Assembly: GCA_937876315.1 (NCBI GenBank)
Contig: CALEHQ010000027.1
Span: 1 to 64,000, forward strand
Direction of reading: 5' to 3'
Length of the DNA: 64,000 bases
From: an uncultured Actinomycetes bacterium
GTDB lineage: Bacteria; Actinomycetota; Acidimicrobiia; Acidimicrobiales; Acidimicrobilacustridaceae
Part shown: positions 50,944 through 60,043 of the stretch, piece after piece
Position numbering within the stretch: position 1 is the stretch's first letter
Layout of the letters: every line of letters begins with the position of its first letter
Program-made: the position numbers and the translations under genes
Notes under the pieces: generated by a model
Database searches by the model: none
What the model saw: only the letters and a program-made list of their open reading frames with translations
What the model was told of the DNA's origin: nothing

Positions 50944-52197
50944 ATGACACCGTCTCAGAAGGCCGTCACCAATGCCGATGTGACGCCGGCCGAAGAAGAT
51001 CTTCCGAACATGATTTCGGTCGATGACCACGTCATGGAGCCCAAGGAACTTTGGCAAGAGCAGCTGCCGGCCTCGCTGCGTGATCGCGGCCCGCGCACCG
51101 TGCGCGAAAAGGTCAAGCTTTCATTCAAGGGCGGTCACTATGGCTTCGAACGCAATGCCGAAGACGGCCAATGGTGCGACGTTTGGTTGTTCGACGATCT
51201 CGTCACGCCCACTGGTCTGTTGCATGCTCCCGCTGGTGTGCCACGTGATGAACAGCGCAATATTCCTGCGGTCTATGAAGATTTTCGCGATGGAACCTGG
51301 GATCAAACCGCGCGCCTCTCGGACATGGATCTCAATCATGTCGATGCCGCCATCAACTACCCGAACATTTTCCCGCGCTTCGCCGGTCAAGGTTTTCTCG
51401 AGCGCTCCGATAAGGAACTCGCTCTTGCCTGTCTGCGCATTTACAACGACTGGATGATTGACGACTGGTGCGCCGGTGCCGGAAAGGGTCGACTCATTCC
51501 GCTCACGCTTGTTCCGCTTTGGGACCCAGCGCTTGCAGCAGAAGAAGTTCGACGCTGTGCGGCAAAGGGCAGCTACGCAATTGCGTTCAGTGAGAACGTT
51601 GCGAAACTCGGACAGCCTTCGCTCTACACCGGAGCATGGGATGTCTTGTGGGAGGCATGTCAGGAGACAGACACCAGTGTGTCAATGCACATCGGCTCGT
51701 CATCTTCGATGCCCACGACATCTGACGATGCGCCACTGGCGACGTCGATGTCGATGTACGCGCAAAATGCGCAAGGTTCATTGTGTGATTGGGTGTTTTC
51801 GGGTTCTCTTGAACGGTTCCCCGACATCACGATTGCTTACGCAGAAAGCCAAGTGGGCTGGATGCCTTTCCAGTTAGAACGCATGGACGCGGTGTGGCGC
51901 GACGGCCGTGGCGATGTTGACCACGTAAAGACTCTGCCCAGCGAACAGGTCAAGGGTCGGGTCTACGGATGCGTGTTCGACGATCTCCACGGATTAATCA
52001 ATCGCGATGCTGTTGGAACAGATCACATTCTGTGGGAGACCGACTATCCGCACTCCGACGGTACGTTTCCTCATTCACGAAAGATCGCACACGAGTTGTT
52101 CACCGCTGCCGGCATGAACGCGCAAGAGTGCCGCATGGTGTTGCGTTCGAATGCAGTGAAGGCGTACGGGCTCGACCGCTTTGGTGTGACGCCCTAG
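50944..52197 (+). CDS. Amidohydrolase 2 family protein (metal-dependent)
   Basis: A 417-residue protein of the ACMSD/amidohydrolase-2 group. The N-terminal MISVDDHVMEPKELW carries the D-x-H-like metal site, HIGSSSSMP near residue 255 and the C-terminal LWETDYPHSDGTFPHSRKIA supply further His/Asp ligands. Enzymes of this group decarboxylate or hydrolyse aromatic or unsaturated carboxylates. AGGAGG 7 nt before the ATG gives a good ribosome binding site. It shares one base with the MarR-type gene. A second, more distant member occurs at 55.0 kb. Confidence 0.85.
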   Translation: MTPSQKAVTNADVTPAEEDLPNMISVDDHVMEPKELWQEQLPASLRDRGPRTVREKVKLSFKGGHYGFERNAEDGQWCDVWLFDDLVTPTGLLHAPAGVPRDEQRNIPAVYEDFRDGTWDQTARLSDMDLNHVDAAINYPNIFPRFAGQGFLERSDKELALACLRIYNDWMIDDWCAGAGKGRLIPLTLVPLWDPALAAEEVRRCAAKGSYAIAFSENVAKLGQPSLYTGAWDVLWEACQETDTSVSMHIGSSSSMPTTSDDAPLATSMSMYAQNAQGSLCDWVFSGSLERFPDITIAYAESQVGWMPFQLERMDAVWRDGRGDVDHVKTLPSEQVKGRVYGCVFDDLHGLINRDAVGTDHILWETDYPHSDGTFPHSRKIAHELFTAAGMNAQECRMVLRSNAVKAYGLDRFGVTP

Positions 52198-52661
52198 TGG
52201 CCGAGCAACTTCCCGGAACCGACGGCCTCCTTGGTCACGTGGTGCGTCTCAATGTTGCGGTCGATCGCGTGCTGAACGAGATCGTCGGATCCTCGGGAAT
52301 TTCTGTCGCTGACTATCTCGTGCTCGGTGTTGTTCGTCGATCTCCTGATCATCGCAGCGCCCCAACCGCGATTTGTGACGTGCTCGGTCGCACCACCGGG
52401 GGCATGTCGCTGACTCTCGATCGTCTTGAGAGCGCCGGCCTCATCCGGCGCCTGCCCGATCCTGGGGATCGTCGTCGAGTGGTGGTCGAAGCAACACCGA
52501 CCGGCATCGATCTCGCCAAGCGGGTAAACGCCGACCTTCACGGGTGGGAGGACTCACTTGGTCTCTCTGGGGCCGAGAGGTCCAATCTGGCGGGGGCAAT
52601 CGGACGCCTGACTGAAGCCCTCGATGGCGCTCCTGATCGCATGCCATCGCCTGTTGCCTAG
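52197..52661 (+). CDS. MarR-family transcriptional regulator
   Basis: A 154-residue winged-helix regulator. The DNA-binding section reads VADYLVLGVVRRSPDHRSAP, then ICDVLGRTTGGMSLTLDRLE (recognition helix) and GLIRRLPDPGDRRRVVVEAT, the wing with the conserved D-x-R-R. The GTG start shares one base with the amidohydrolase stop (TAGTG), so it is probably co-transcribed and may control this catabolic cluster in response to an aromatic-type ligand. The longer open frame upstream is out of family and antisense-like. Confidence 0.82.
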   Translation: MAEQLPGTDGLLGHVVRLNVAVDRVLNEIVGSSGISVADYLVLGVVRRSPDHRSAPTAICDVLGRTTGGMSLTLDRLESAGLIRRLPDPGDRRRVVVEATPTGIDLAKRVNADLHGWEDSLGLSGAERSNLAGAIGRLTEALDGAPDRMPSPVA

Positions 52662-52697
52662 GGGTTGGTCCTGCGGGCATTCGGGACATGAGGGCTT

Positions 52698-52718
52698 GCC
52701 CTGCTAGAAAAACAGGGC
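52698..52718 (+). terminator. Candidate terminator after the MarR gene
   Basis: GCCCTG (52698-52703) and CAGGGC (52713-52718) pair around an A-rich 9-nt loop, 37 nt after the MarR stop. No T tract follows. Between it and the SDR start there may be a promoter, but none was clear. Confidence 0.35.
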
Positions 52719-52804
52719 TCCCGCCTCTGGACAGGGTCCATTGCGGGTGGGGCTTCATCACCTAGTCGGGTGATGATTCGATCGAACACGAAGGAACGCT
52801 TTCA

Positions 52805-53725
52805 ATGGGCATGCTCGACGGCAAGATCGCCATCGTCACTGGCTCGGGACACGGCATTGGCCGTGGTCACGCCATGGAACTCGCGAAACACGGCGCCAAG
52901 GTTGTTGTGAACGACCTCGGCGGCAGCGTCACCGGTGAAGGCGCAGGCCGCGCCGCCGACGAAACCGTGGCCCTGATTGAAGCTCGCGGCGGAGTCGCGG
53001 TGCCGAACTACGGCAACGTCACCGATCACGAAGCATGTGGCGACATGGTCAAGCAGGCCATCGACACCTTCGGTGGACTCGACATCGTCGTGAACAACGC
53101 AGGCATCGTGCGCGACGCTGCCATCTGGAACATGCCGGTTGAAGACTGGGACGCCGTCATGGCGGTCCACGTTCGCGGAACGTGGTCACTTAGCCACTTC
53201 GCAGCGAAGTACTTCCGCGAACAGTCAAAGGCGGGCACACCGCGCGCTGGGCGAATCATCAACACCACATCAGGTGCTGGTCTTGGTGGCAACTTTGGGC
53301 AGACCAACTACGCCACAGCCAAGGCTGCAATCGCTGGTCTCACTCTCACTCTTGCGCAGGAACTCGCTGCCATCGGTACCACTGTGAACTGCATCGGCCC
53401 GGCGGGTCTCACCCGCATCACCGCCACCATGCCTGGCGCTGGTGAAGCGTTCGAGCCCGACGACATTGCCGACGACGACTTCCACCCAATGGATCCGGGC
53501 AACTCGTCTCCTCTGGTCGCATGGCTCGCGAGCGATCAGGCCGCCTATGTCAACGGTCAGGTCATCCGCGCCCTTTACGACAAGATCATCTGGATGCAGG
53601 GATGGCGCGAGCGCATCACCATCGACAACAACAACAAGAAGTGGGACGCCACGAAACTCGGCGGCCGTTTCGCTTCCGAGGTATTCCAGGTTGCTCCGAC
53701 GGGCATCAACTTCTTGCAGGCCTGA
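52805..53725 (+). CDS. Short-chain dehydrogenase (3-hydroxyacyl-CoA dehydrogenase-like SDR)
   Basis: A 306-residue SDR. NAD(P) motif TGSGHGIGRG, acidic NDLGG after beta 2, NNAGIVRDAAIW, INTTSGAG with the catalytic Ser, and YATAK with Tyr and Lys near 170. The insertion after NDLGGSVTGEG and the length resemble the dehydrogenase unit of peroxisomal multifunctional enzyme 2 rather than short FabG-type SDRs. It likely oxidises a 3-hydroxyacyl-CoA or related alcohol. A similar SDR lies at 62.1 kb in this window. A strong terminator follows. Confidence 0.87.
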   Translation: MGMLDGKIAIVTGSGHGIGRGHAMELAKHGAKVVVNDLGGSVTGEGAGRAADETVALIEARGGVAVPNYGNVTDHEACGDMVKQAIDTFGGLDIVVNNAGIVRDAAIWNMPVEDWDAVMAVHVRGTWSLSHFAAKYFREQSKAGTPRAGRIINTTSGAGLGGNFGQTNYATAKAAIAGLTLTLAQELAAIGTTVNCIGPAGLTRITATMPGAGEAFEPDDIADDDFHPMDPGNSSPLVAWLASDQAAYVNGQVIRALYDKIIWMQGWRERITIDNNNKKWDATKLGGRFASEVFQVAPTGINFLQA

Positions 53726-53747
53726 TTCATTTAGCCGCACGAACCTG

Positions 53748-53779
53748 AATGAAGGGCGGCCTTTGGGCCGCCCTTCATT
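53748..53779. terminator. Strong bidirectional terminator
   Basis: AATGAAGGGCGGCC (53748-53761) and its exact complement (53766-53779) form a perfect 14-bp stem with a TTTG loop, between the SDR gene and the convergent phosphotransferase gene. The A/T ends of the stem provide short U tracts in both directions. Confidence 0.85.
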
Positions 53780-53862
53780 TCGTTCGGGGCGTTTCGCTCT
53801 CTGGCCAGCTGTTGCTCGTCAACTCGCGACAAAGACCTCGAAAGAACTTGGCTGGTAATTCG

Positions 53863-54933
53863 TTAGATCAACGAGCGCGGATCAAGATCGCGAATTGCTG
53901 CACACGAGCGCGTGATCATCGACGAGAACATCGCGTTTGATGCATCTGACGGTGTTGCAGTCGCGTAGACCGCACCGAGAACAGTGACAAGCGGACCTTG
54001 CGGGGTGCCGAGTCTGTAATCGTTGAAGCATTGCTCGACGGTTATGTCGACGCCATGTTTCGTGATTGCCTCGTGGTAGGTCGCCACGAGGTCACGCTCG
54101 TTTGCGCGTCGAAGTTCGGTGTCGAGGCCGAGCCCCAGGAAGTACCCGAGATCTCGACCGGCAAATCCGAGTCCGATGGTCTGCCAATCAAGTGTGGTGA
54201 TTGGCGAGCCACTTGGAGCGATCATCAGGTTGTCGGGACGGAAATCTCCGTGGATGAGCGTGAGGTTTGTGAGGCGGGACAGCAGCCAGTCGCCCATCCA
54301 TGTCGAAAGATCATCAAGCGTTGCGATGTCATCAGCCGACATCCATTCACCAAACTGTTCGACGAACTGTGGGACCGCTCCGGCGAAAATCTGTGCGTGA
54401 AATCCTGCACCTTCTTCTGACGGTGGCCGCAGTGCAGGAATGTCGAGCAGCGTCGGATCGGCCCAACGCGGTCCGTGGAGGCCAGCCATCTCGCGCAATG
54501 CAGTGTGGGCTTCGGCAACGGTGGCGCCGGGAATCTGTGCGCCAGGTTCGGATGGCGCAAGATCGTCAAGCAGAAGAACGAACGAAACGGCGTCATCGGT
54601 GATCGTGGCGTACCAACACTGGGGAATGCGGATGTCGACCGAGGAGCCCAGCGAGGTGTACCAGAGGTACTCGCTGCGGTAGCCGTCGGCGATCAGGGTG
54701 CGAGTTTCTGGATCGCCACCTGCCATCTTGGCCACGAACGATTTTGGGAGCCCATTTGCGGGGTCAGCCCAGTCGATGGTGAGACGCCAGGATTGGCCCA
54801 TCTGGCCAGTCCCGACTCGAAGGGCACGTACCGCCGAAACCTCTGCTCCGAGCGCTGCACTCAACCAAGCGGCGTCGATTTCGGAGATCTCGTCGGTTGG
54901 CGGCGCAGCGGAAAGATTCGTGGGTGCAGACAT
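53863..54933 (-). CDS. Aminoglycoside/ecdysteroid-kinase-like phosphotransferase
   Basis: A 356-residue protein of the APH/ecdysteroid kinase-like fold. The phosphate-binding lobe contains VGTGQMGQSWRLTIDW and the lysine in KSFVAKMAGG; the catalytic loop reads LIHGDFRPDNLMI (HGDxxxxN) near residue 230 and LDWQTIGLG supplies the metal-binding Asp. Such proteins are common in catabolic clusters of actinobacteria, where they phosphorylate small hydroxylated or lipid-like molecules, and they should not be assumed to give antibiotic resistance. It is divergent from the second amidohydrolase across 90 bp. Confidence 0.82.
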   Translation of the reverse strand: MSAPTNLSAAPPTDEISEIDAAWLSAALGAEVSAVRALRVGTGQMGQSWRLTIDWADPANGLPKSFVAKMAGGDPETRTLIADGYRSEYLWYTSLGSSVDIRIPQCWYATITDDAVSFVLLLDDLAPSEPGAQIPGATVAEAHTALREMAGLHGPRWADPTLLDIPALRPPSEEGAGFHAQIFAGAVPQFVEQFGEWMSADDIATLDDLSTWMGDWLLSRLTNLTLIHGDFRPDNLMIAPSGSPITTLDWQTIGLGFAGRDLGYFLGLGLDTELRRANERDLVATYHEAITKHGVDITVEQCFNDYRLGTPQGPLVTVLGAVYATATPSDASNAMFSSMITRSCAAIRDLDPRSLI

Positions 54934-55023
54934 GGCTCACCTCAGGTGTGAGAGCGGGTGGAGATTGGCTACCGTAGGCGAATCGCCCCGGGGGAATCGG
55001 GGCAGGCTGACTGAGGGGGAACA

Positions 55024-56208
55024 ATGACCGAGATCACCACGGTGTTCGACGCTGACAATCACTATTACGAGTCGATTGATGCGTTCACTCGCTACATCGA
55101 ACCGGAGTTCAAGCGCCGCTGTATGCAGTGGGCCGAAGTAAATGGCAAGCAGATGCTTCTCGTGGGCGGAAAGATCAACCGCTTCATCCCCAATCCCACG
55201 TTTGACATGCTCTCGGCGCCGGGAAGTCTTGAACAGTATTTCCGTGGTCGTAACCCGAAGGGAGACAGCGTCAAGGACCTTTTCGGCGAACTGTTGCCAT
55301 GCGATCCCGCGTATCGCGATCGAGAGATTCGTCTGAAGACGATGGACAGCCTCAATACCGAAGGCGCGTTGTTCTTCCCCACGCTTGCGGTGGGTATGGA
55401 GCAAGCACTGAGCGATGATCTACCCGCCGCCCAAGCTGCGTTCCGTGCGTTCAACCGATGGATGCACGAGGACTGGGGCTTCGCATACGAAGATCGCATC
55501 TTCGCAACGCCGTACATCGTGCTCTCCGATGTCGACAACGCGGTTGCCGAACTCGAGTGGGTTCTTGAACGCGACGCACGCGTGGTGTTGGTCGGAACTG
55601 GACCAGTGCGTACCGATGAAGGAATGAAGTCACCGGCCGATCCGCGCTTCGATCCGTTCTGGGCGCGCGTTCAGGAATCCGGCGTCACGATCGCGTATCA
55701 CGGTGGCGCAAACGCGTACTACGACCTCATCACAATGTGGGGCGAGAAGTCAGAGATGGAAGCGCATAAGTTCGAGCCTCTTCGTCAGGCGCTTTCGCAC
55801 GACGCAGTCGCCGACACGTTCGCTGCGCTCATTCTCCACGGCCTCATGGACCGATTCCCGAACATTCGTTTCGCGACCGTTGAAACAGGTGCGAATTGGG
55901 TTCGTCCCTTGCTGAAGCGTCTTTCCAAGATCTACGGACAGACCCCTTCGATGTTCAAGAACAATCCGGTCGAACAGTTCAAGCAGAACGTTTGGGTGTC
56001 GCCGTTCTACGAAGACGATCTTGATCTACTTCGCGACACGCTGGGGGCTGATCGTTTGATGATGGGTTCGGACTGGCCGCACACTGAAGGCATGGCCGAT
56101 CCGTTCACGTTCATTACTGATCTCACCGAGGCCGGCTTCAGCGCTGACCAACAGCAACTGATCATGTACGACAACTGCAAGTCACTGACAGTCCGTCGCC
56201 CGGCTTGA
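55024..56208 (+). CDS. Amidohydrolase 2 family protein, second member
   Basis: A 394-residue metal-dependent hydrolase/decarboxylase: TVFDADNHYYESIDAFTRYI at the N terminus (D-x-D-x-H region), AYHGGANAYYDL near residue 225 and MMGSDWPHTEGMADPFTFI near 345. It differs widely from the member at 50.9 kb, so the two probably act on different intermediates. AGGGGGAACA precedes the ATG. It is followed after 40 bp by an alcohol dehydrogenase on the same strand. Confidence 0.84.
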   Translation: MTEITTVFDADNHYYESIDAFTRYIEPEFKRRCMQWAEVNGKQMLLVGGKINRFIPNPTFDMLSAPGSLEQYFRGRNPKGDSVKDLFGELLPCDPAYRDREIRLKTMDSLNTEGALFFPTLAVGMEQALSDDLPAAQAAFRAFNRWMHEDWGFAYEDRIFATPYIVLSDVDNAVAELEWVLERDARVVLVGTGPVRTDEGMKSPADPRFDPFWARVQESGVTIAYHGGANAYYDLITMWGEKSEMEAHKFEPLRQALSHDAVADTFAALILHGLMDRFPNIRFATVETGANWVRPLLKRLSKIYGQTPSMFKNNPVEQFKQNVWVSPFYEDDLDLLRDTLGADRLMMGSDWPHTEGMADPFTFITDLTEAGFSADQQQLIMYDNCKSLTVRRPA

Positions 56209-56248
56209 GTTCTGAACTAATAATTCGCAATCGATCGAAGGAGTCGGC

Positions 56249-57361
56249 ATGAAGGCACGTGCAGCAATGTTGTGGGGTCCAGAGGACACCGCGTGGTCTG
56301 TTGAAGATGTCGAGATCGACGAGCCGAAGGGCGCGGAATTGCTAGTGCGAAATGTTGCGTCTGGCCTTTGCCATTCCGATGAGCACTTCATTACCGGCGA
56401 CATGCCTCACGGCGGATATCCCTGGATCGCTGGTCACGAAGGTGCGGGCATCGTTGAAGCTGTCGGTCCCGACGTGCGTGGCTTCGCTCCGGGTGATCAC
56501 GTCGTGTTCTCATTTGTCGCAGTTTGCGGGCAGTGCCCCTCGTGCGCCGATGGCCATTCCAACCTTTGCGACAATGGGTCCATGGTCATGGGCGGCCGAA
56601 TGCTCGATGGCACTTCGCGTATTCATGTGAAGGGCCAAGACGCGCTCATCATGGCCGGTCTCGGAACCTTCGCGACTCATTCCGTTGTTCACGAATGGTC
56701 GGCGGTGAAGGTGCTTCCTGATCTTCCGCTCGACAAGGTTGTGCTCCTTGGTTGCGGAGCCACCACCGGTTGGGGTTCTTCGGTCTACGCCGCTGAAGTG
56801 AAGCCTGGCGACAACGTCGCCGTTATCGGTGTCGGTGGACTTGGTTCTGCTGCAGTAATGGGTGCAAAACTTGCTGGTGCCGAGCGGATCTTCGCTATTG
56901 ATCCAGTGGAGTTCAAGCGTGAGTCGGCGCAGAAGTTTGGTGCCACGCACACGTCGGCATCGGTGGAAGAAGCTCTTGAACTGATCATGGCGGAAACCTG
57001 GGGCCGTGGCTGCAACAAGGTGATTTGCACGATGGGCGTTGGTAGTGGCGACATGATGGCGTCGATCATGGCCCTCACCTCAAAGCGCGGTCGTGTTGTT
57101 GTGACGAACATCCACCCTTGGATGGAAGCCAGCAACAACATCCCAATGATTGATCTCACCTTGAGCGAGAAACAGGTTGTGGGCTCGTTGTTCGGCTCAG
57201 CGAATCCTCGTTCCGACATTCCTCGACTTGCTGAGCTCTACCGTAAGGGTCAACTCGATCTCGACGGAATGATCACTCGTACCTACACCCTTGATCAGAT
57301 CAACGAGGGCTATCAGGACATGCGTGATGGCAAGAATATCCGTGGCGTGATTGTTCACTAA
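56249..57361 (+). CDS. Zinc-dependent alcohol dehydrogenase, NDMA-dependent type
   Basis: A 370-residue class III-like alcohol dehydrogenase. Catalytic zinc ligands in GLCHSDEH and AGHEGAGIVE, structural zinc cysteines in CGQCPSCADGHSNLCD, and the NAD motif VAVIGVGGLGSAAVMGA near residue 195 with LLGCGATTGWGS before it. The overall pattern, including the long FSFVAVCGQCPSC and the C-terminal YQDMRDGKNIRGVIV, fits the actinobacterial NDMA-dependent alcohol dehydrogenases, which hold NAD tightly and need an electron acceptor (mycofactocin-linked in relatives). AAGGAG precedes the ATG. It overlaps the MMPL gene by 4 bp at its 3' end. Confidence 0.88.
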   Translation: MKARAAMLWGPEDTAWSVEDVEIDEPKGAELLVRNVASGLCHSDEHFITGDMPHGGYPWIAGHEGAGIVEAVGPDVRGFAPGDHVVFSFVAVCGQCPSCADGHSNLCDNGSMVMGGRMLDGTSRIHVKGQDALIMAGLGTFATHSVVHEWSAVKVLPDLPLDKVVLLGCGATTGWGSSVYAAEVKPGDNVAVIGVGGLGSAAVMGAKLAGAERIFAIDPVEFKRESAQKFGATHTSASVEEALELIMAETWGRGCNKVICTMGVGSGDMMASIMALTSKRGRVVVTNIHPWMEASNNIPMIDLTLSEKQVVGSLFGSANPRSDIPRLAELYRKGQLDLDGMITRTYTLDQINEGYQDMRDGKNIRGVIVH

Positions 57362-59745
57362 TCATTCGCTGTAGCCGTCGCTTTTTCGTTTGCCTTTTCA
57401 GCATTGAGGAGTTCGGGCGAACCTTCAATGTTGAGTTTCGGCAACCATTCAAGCCACTTCGGGAACCACCAGGCGGCTTTGCCGAACAATTCCATGATGG
57501 CGGGAACGAGCACCATGCGAACAATGGTTGCGTCGAGTAGCACGGCGACCGCCATACCGAACCCGAGCACTTGAACAGTTGGGTTCTGAATCGTGACGAA
57601 TGAGAAGAACACCGCGATCATGATGAGTGCTGCGGTTGTTATGACTCGAGCGGTGTTGGCGACGCCAAGAACCACTGACTTTCGCGGCTCGTGATAGGTG
57701 TCCCATTCTTCGCGGATACGAGACATGAGGAAGACCTCGTAATCCATCGAGAGTCCGAAGAGGATGACAAACATGATGAGCGGCACAAACGAAACAATCG
57801 GAATGGTCGTATGCAGACCAACCAATTCCTTCGCCCATCCCCATTGGAAGACCGCAACGACAATGCCGTAGGCGGCAGCGATGGAGATGAGATTCATAAG
57901 GGCGGCTTTGAGCGGCACAAGGATGGAGCGGAACACCATCAGCAGCAAGATGAAGGCACCAAGCACGACCGCACCGACCACGTAAGGCAGGTACTTCACG
58001 ACAAGTGCGGTGAGGTCGATAAGGGTTGCGGTCGTGCCACCAACGTAGGCCTCAATATTTGTCCCGGCAGTTTGCGCTTTGATCCCGTTTCGGAGGTCCG
58101 AAACCAGGGTTTGGGTTTCGTTTGAGTTTGGACCGCTCGACGGTATGACCTGATAGATCGCAGCATCGCCTGCAGCATTGGGGATCGGGCCAACCGCGTA
58201 TTGCACGCCGGGAACAGTGCCCGAAGGTTTGCCAACACCGAGTTCGGTTGTGAGCGGTTGCAGCGTTGCCGGAAGCGTTGCGCCAGTTGCGCCAGGAACC
58301 GATGCAACGACGATGAGGGGAGCGTTGACTCCTTGGCCGAAGCCTTCGTTCATCAATACGAAGGCCTGCTGCTGCGAAAGGTTCGTGGGCATTGAGGAAT
58401 CGTCAGGCATTCCGAAATCGATACGTAAAAATGGGATGGCGAAAGTGAGCAGAACAACGGTTCCGATGATGAGCGCCGTCCATGGTCGCTTCGACGTGCG
58501 CGTGGCGAACTTTCCCCAGAAACTTGATTCAGGGTCGGCGCTGGTGTCCCTAAACGCCAAGGGGAATCGGAAACTGTCGATCTTGTGACCAGCCAATCCA
58601 AACAAGGCTGGCAGCAACGTGAGTGCAGCGAGGATCATGACGCCAACGCCGATTGCGGCAGCAACACCAAGCGTGCGCACAAGCGGAATGGGTACAAGGA
58701 GCAAGCCCAGAAGTGCAATGGCCACGGTGATGCCCGCAAACATCGCCGCCTTTCCTGCGGTGGCGAGAGCCATGCCGACGGCATCGTTGACTTGGTAACC
58801 GTCCTTTAGGAACTGGCGATATCGAGTCACGATTAGGAGTGAGTAATCGAGTCCGACGCCGATGGCGATCATCAATGTCACCTTGGGCGCTGCCGATGAC
58901 ACAGTGATGAAATCTGCGAGCAGCAGGACGAGTCCACCAGCGGTGACTGCACCGAAGAGCGCGGTGGAAATCGGAATGGCCATTCCGAAGATGGAACCGA
59001 AAGCAACAAGCAGAAGAATTGCTCCAAGCCCCAGACCAACTTCGTCTGCGTGCGAACCCCACCATGAAACTGGCTGGTTCCATGTGTCAGCGATGGCGCC
59101 GCCGATCTTTACCTCAACAGGGCCTGCGTTCACTCCGTTAATCGCGTCTTGTAATTCGTTGTACGGGTTGGGATACGCCGTCGCAGCTTTCTCACCGTTG
59201 GGTGGGAACTCACTCATCAATTCAAGAACAGTTTCGGAGAAGGTGACGCTTGTGTACGCAATCTGGCTATTTGGCGAAAGGAAGTTGGGAATATTCCCAA
59301 GTCCGAGGTTCACGGCCTGCGCGCTGGCAAGTATTGGATCAAGAACACCGTTGGGAGCAACACCGTCAATCTTTTGCACCGCGGCAACGATGCTCGCAAC
59401 CGCCGCTGCATTTTGGGGCGAGGTCAGTACCTGACCTTGAGGTACCCAAAACACGAGATTGGCGGTCGCGGCATTCTGCGACGGGAACTTTTCGTTAAGA
59501 AGGTCGTATGCGGCCTGTGAATCCGTACCAGGCGCGCTGAAGCTGTCAGAGGTCTTCCCTGCGAATGCGACATTGAGATAGCCGGCCGCCACGATGATCA
59601 CGAGCCACAACAGCGCAACCCAGCGGTGACGCTTCGCGACAGATCGACCGATTCGACCGAGCCCACCCAGTTGCGCGCTGGTTGGAGGCGTAGGAACCGG
59701 ACGATCGGGATCGACGGTGACCTTTGGGCGGCGATGCAGTTTCAT
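57358..59745 (-). CDS. MMPL/RND-family membrane transporter
   Basis: A 795-residue transporter with 12 membrane helices in two repeats, each with one helix, a large extracytoplasmic domain and five helices. Family signatures are visible: IGVGLDYSLLIVTRYRQFLK in the first half and VILFGLSMDYEVFLMSRIRE in the second (the GxxxDY proton-relay motif), with CNVAF-like loops between. A basic cytoplasmic N terminus of about 45 residues precedes the first helix. MMPL proteins export lipids or hydrophobic compounds driven by the proton gradient. No lipid-synthesis cluster is adjacent, so the cargo is unknown. Confidence 0.9.
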   Translation of the reverse strand: MKLHRRPKVTVDPDRPVPTPPTSAQLGGLGRIGRSVAKRHRWVALLWLVIIVAAGYLNVAFAGKTSDSFSAPGTDSQAAYDLLNEKFPSQNAATANLVFWVPQGQVLTSPQNAAAVASIVAAVQKIDGVAPNGVLDPILASAQAVNLGLGNIPNFLSPNSQIAYTSVTFSETVLELMSEFPPNGEKAATAYPNPYNELQDAINGVNAGPVEVKIGGAIADTWNQPVSWWGSHADEVGLGLGAILLLVAFGSIFGMAIPISTALFGAVTAGGLVLLLADFITVSSAAPKVTLMIAIGVGLDYSLLIVTRYRQFLKDGYQVNDAVGMALATAGKAAMFAGITVAIALLGLLLVPIPLVRTLGVAAAIGVGVMILAALTLLPALFGLAGHKIDSFRFPLAFRDTSADPESSFWGKFATRTSKRPWTALIIGTVVLLTFAIPFLRIDFGMPDDSSMPTNLSQQQAFVLMNEGFGQGVNAPLIVVASVPGATGATLPATLQPLTTELGVGKPSGTVPGVQYAVGPIPNAAGDAAIYQVIPSSGPNSNETQTLVSDLRNGIKAQTAGTNIEAYVGGTTATLIDLTALVVKYLPYVVGAVVLGAFILLLMVFRSILVPLKAALMNLISIAAAYGIVVAVFQWGWAKELVGLHTTIPIVSFVPLIMFVILFGLSMDYEVFLMSRIREEWDTYHEPRKSVVLGVANTARVITTAALIMIAVFFSFVTIQNPTVQVLGFGMAVAVLLDATIVRMVLVPAIMELFGKAAWWFPKWLEWLPKLNIEGSPELLNAEKANEKATATAND

Positions 59746-59826
59746 GAAGCGAAACGCTAGCGGTGGTGCTCGATGAGCAGGGAGCCCTGATTCACGGGCA
59801 TCTCGGGTGTAGGGGCGTAGAACGCC

Positions 59827-59853
59827 AAACGCCGCCCGGATGGGGCGGCGTTT
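59827..59853 (-). terminator. Terminator downstream of tRNA-Ala
   Basis: AAACGCCGCCC (59827-59837) and GGGCGGCGTTT (59843-59853) form a perfect 11-bp stem with a 5-nt loop, 9 nt after the tRNA 3' end on the minus strand. The T-rich stem end supplies a short U tract. Confidence 0.75.
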
Positions 59854-59862
59854 GAAACGAAA

Positions 59863-59939
59863 TGGTGGAGCTGATGGGAATCGAACCCACGACCCCCTGC
59901 TTGCAAAGCAGGTGCTCTAGCCAACTGAGCTACAGCCCC
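59863..59939 (-). tRNA. tRNA-Ala (anticodon TGC)
   Basis: On the minus strand GGGGCTGTAGCTCAGTTGGC begins the molecule; the acceptor GGGGCTG pairs with CAGCTCC, the anticodon arm CCTGC-TTTGCAA-GCAGG carries TGC, and the T arm has GGGTTCGATTCCC. The 3' CCA is encoded here, unlike in the tRNA-Leu of this window. Confidence 0.96.
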
Positions 59940-60043
59940 ATAACCGGCCTGCGCCGGCGGGAGCGGTCATCCTAGAACAGCGAGAGGCTGGGCTTGAATT
60001 CGGCTGCGCACGAGGTTGGCGAACCGAGAATGGCCTTGATCGC

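Noticed and set aside
53863-54933. Antibiotic (aminoglycoside) resistance gene
   Set aside because: Only the general phosphotransferase fold is visible; such proteins are common in catabolic clusters and no resistance-specific signature is seen.
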